NCBI GenBank assembly: GCA_937926875.1
Contig: CALBAX010000069.1
Location: 1-18,225 of the forward strand
Source: an uncultured Desulfovibrio sp.
GTDB lineage: Bacteria > Desulfobacterota > Desulfovibrionia > Desulfovibrionales > Desulfovibrionaceae
Direction of reading: 5' to 3'
Length of the DNA: 18,225 nt
The notes below the pieces were generated by a model. The model saw nothing but the letters and a program-made list of their open reading frames with translations, was not told the DNA's origin and did not search any database. The first letter of the stretch is position 1, and each line of letters begins with the position of its first letter. Position numbers and translations under genes: made by a program. Of the stretch, positions 16,763-18,225 are shown one piece after another.

Positions 16763-16810
16763 CAGGCCCGCCGGGAAAGGGAGAGGGGGAGACCTTTCCC
16801 GGCAGGCCTG
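16763..16810 (-). promoter_or_regulatory. 18-bp leader hairpin upstream of glnN, followed by A7
   Basis: The arms at 16763-16780 and 16793-16810 pair over 18 bp around a 12-nt purine/pyrimidine-biased loop. In minus-strand RNA the only imperfect pair is a G-U wobble; on the + strand it is a C-A mismatch, so the structure fits minus-strand RNA better. It ends 14 nt before the glnN ribosome site and is followed by seven A's, not T's, so it is not an intrinsic terminator. It could be an mRNA processing or stability element, or a translational control structure. Function not established. Confidence 0.55.
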
Positions 16811-16848
16811 ATGGGGAGGAAAACAGGAAAACTTTAGGCGGCTGTTCC

Positions 16849-17184
16849 TTACAGGGCGGCGGGGCCGCGTTCGCCGGTACGGATGCGGATGGCATCCAGC
16901 ACGTCATAGATGAAGATCTTTCCATCGCCGATCTCGCCGGTGCGGGCCACGGAAACAGCCTGCAGCACCTTTTCCAGCGCTTCGTCGTGGACCACGATCT
17001 CGATCTTGATCTTTGGCAGGCAGTCCACAGCGTAGGTGGTGCCGCGATAGACTTCCGTATGTCCGTGCTGGCGGCCGAAGCCGCGTACTTCGCTGTAGTT
17101 CATGCCGTGGATGCCGATGGAGGTCAGCTGCTGCTTCACTTCTTCGAACTTGGACGGGCGGATGATGATTTCGAGCTTTTTCAT
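16849..17184 (-). CDS. glnK: P-II nitrogen regulatory protein (GlnK/GlnB family)
   Basis: P-II proteins are trimeric sensors of 2-oxoglutarate, ATP/ADP and glutamine status that gate AmtB and control nitrogen enzymes and regulators. The 111-residue protein has the standard length. It opens MKKLEIIIRPSKFEEVKQQL and has the T-loop EVYRGTTYAVDCLPK with Tyr51, the usual uridylylation site (Tyr46 also present). It has the B-loop TGEIGDGKIFIYDVLDAIRIRTGE and a conserved C-terminal end. The open frame extends back to 17319, but the extra 45 residues are shadow of amtB. The ATG at 17184 has GGAG just upstream. It lies 46 nt after amtB on the same strand, the standard pairing that marks the GlnK type. 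Sequence alone does not separate GlnK from GlnB; the name rests on the amtB linkage. Confidence 0.93.
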   Translation of the reverse strand: MKKLEIIIRPSKFEEVKQQLTSIGIHGMNYSEVRGFGRQHGHTEVYRGTTYAVDCLPKIKIEIVVHDEALEKVLQAVSVARTGEIGDGKIFIYDVLDAIRIRTGERGPAAL

Positions 17185-17230
17185 GATGGGCTCCAGATAT
17201 TCCTGACAGCAGGTAGGGATGTCCCGACAG

Positions 17231-18225
17231 TTACAGGGTATAGCCGCGTTCGTTGTGCAGGCTGAGGTCCAGGCCCCGGATCTCGGAGGCGGGATCCACA
17301 CGCAGGCCCACCAGGGCATCCGTCAGCTTCAGCAGGATGCGGCTCACCAGGTAAACGAAGCTCCAGGTGGCGACGATGGAGATGACCTGGACCACGAGCT
17401 GCCACGGGTTGCCGTAGAACAGGCCGTTGACGCCGTTGATGCTGGCCGAGGCGAACAGGCCGGTGGCAAAGGCGCCCCAGGTGCCACCCACACCGTGGAT
17501 GCCCACCACGTCGAGGGCATCGTCATAGCCCAGGCGGTTCTTGAGCAGGATGCCGCCGTAGCAGATCATGCCGCCGGCAAAGCCGATGGCCAGGGCGGGC
17601 ATGGTTCCCACGAAACCGGCTGCGGGCGTGATGGAGACGAGGCCCGCCAGCGCACCGGAGATGGCGCCCAGGCTCGTGGCCTTGCCGAAGCGCAGGTATT
17701 CAAGGAGCATCCAGCCGAAGATGCCGCCAGCCGTGGCCAGGTGGGTGGTGACCAGGGCGTGGCCCGCAAGGGCGTTGGCAGCCAGGGCGCTGCCGGCATT
17801 GAAGCCGAACCAGCCGAACCAGAGCAGGCCGCCGCCAAAGAGCGTCATGGGCAGGTTGTTGGGGATCATGGGCGTCTTGCCAAGATCAGTACGGGGCCCC
17901 ACCGCATGGGCGCAGGCCAGGGCCGCTGCGGCGGAAGCCATGTGCACCACGGCACCACCGGCAAAGTCCACGGCGCCCAGCTTGGCCATCCAGCCGCCGC
18001 CCCAGACCCAGTGCGCCATGGGGCAATAGACAAAGACCGTCCAGAGTGCGGAAAAGACCAGCATGGCCGAGAAGCGGATGCGTTCGGCGTAGGCGCCGGA
18101 GATGAGCGCCACGGTAAGGGCCGCGAACATGCACTGGAACGCCATGAAGACATTGTGCGGCAGATTGGCTGCCGGGCCGTTGGCTTCGCCCCCCACGCCT
18201 ATGAGGAACACATGGTCAAGGTTGC
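17231..18225 (-). CDS. amtB: Ammonium transporter AmtB, C-terminal part (N-terminus beyond window)
   Basis: Amt proteins are trimeric inner-membrane channels with 11 helices that conduct ammonium and are blocked by P-II. About 331 codons are in the window and the frame runs off the right edge. A GTG at 18211 is internal, because the preceding codons (N-L-D-H) continue the family sequence. Recognisable blocks are FQCMFAALTVALISGAYAER, AHWVWGGGWMAKLGAVDFAG, VVHMASAAAAL (first pore histidine), LLWFGWFGFNAGSALAAN, VGIHGVGGTWGAFATG (second pore histidine) and the cytoplasmic tail GLRVDPASEIRGLDLSLHNE that contacts P-II. It is the first visible gene of the cluster; its promoter, where sigma-54 control would show, lies outside the window. 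Confidence 0.95.
   Translation of the reverse strand, partial: NLDHVFLIGVGGEANGPAANLPHNVFMAFQCMFAALTVALISGAYAERIRFSAMLVFSALWTVFVYCPMAHWVWGGGWMAKLGAVDFAGGAVVHMASAAAALACAHAVGPRTDLGKTPMIPNNLPMTLFGGGLLWFGWFGFNAGSALAANALAGHALVTTHLATAGGIFGWMLLEYLRFGKATSLGAISGALAGLVSITPAAGFVGTMPALAIGFAGGMICYGGILLKNRLGYDDALDVVGIHGVGGTWGAFATGLFASASINGVNGLFYGNPWQLVVQVISIVATWSFVYLVSRILLKLTDALVGLRVDPASEIRGLDLSLHNERGYTL

Noticed and set aside
16756..16810. Hairpin next to a T7 run read as an intrinsic terminator between glnK and glnN
   Set aside because: The T's precede the stem on the + strand, so minus-strand RNA has A's after the stem; orientation is wrong for termination of either strand.

Overview
This is a GC-rich bacterial chromosomal segment. 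The gene content suggests a Desulfovibrio-like sulfate reducer: a type III glutamine synthetase, DapL-type lysine synthesis, two-subunit glycyl-tRNA synthetase and a NifA-type sigma-54 activator. The taxonomic call is inferred from gene families and sequence style, because no marker gene settles it here. The window is almost fully coding. It shows no insertion sequence, integrase, CRISPR array or phage gene.

The left part (1-5574) reads on the + strand and is housekeeping. It holds the last 16 codons of an upstream gene (possibly a SurA-like chaperone), a RodZ-like membrane protein with a cytoplasmic helix-turn-helix domain, recO (overlapping the previous gene by 1 nt), glyQ and glyS, rpsT with its own clear promoter and a GTG start, and a tRNA-Arg(ACG) gene. 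The tRNA has its own promoter and a textbook intrinsic terminator.

In the middle (5575-7621) a 268-nt leader without a recognisable gene precedes a GAF / AAA+ / Fis-type sigma-54 activator of the NifA subfamily. It converges on the large minus-strand cluster, and a hairpin at 7586-7621 separates the two.

The right part (7769-18225) reads entirely on the minus strand. In transcription order it is amtB (N-terminus beyond the window edge), glnK (P-II), a type III glutamine synthetase, gltB (glutamate synthase large chain), dapF and dapL. Together these genes take up ammonium, sense nitrogen status, make glutamine and then glutamate, and use glutamate as amino donor to make LL-diaminopimelate and then meso-diaminopimelate for lysine and peptidoglycan. 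dapF starts inside the gltB stop region and dapL starts 2 nt after dapF, so the DAP branch is physically tied to nitrogen assimilation. No gltD (small subunit) is present in the window.

Most of the window is conventional. I found no convincing undescribed system. The items most worth a second look are the nitrogen-to-DAP gene coupling, an 18-bp leader hairpin before the glutamine synthetase gene, an attenuator-like hairpin before gltB, and the activator gene convergent with the cluster.
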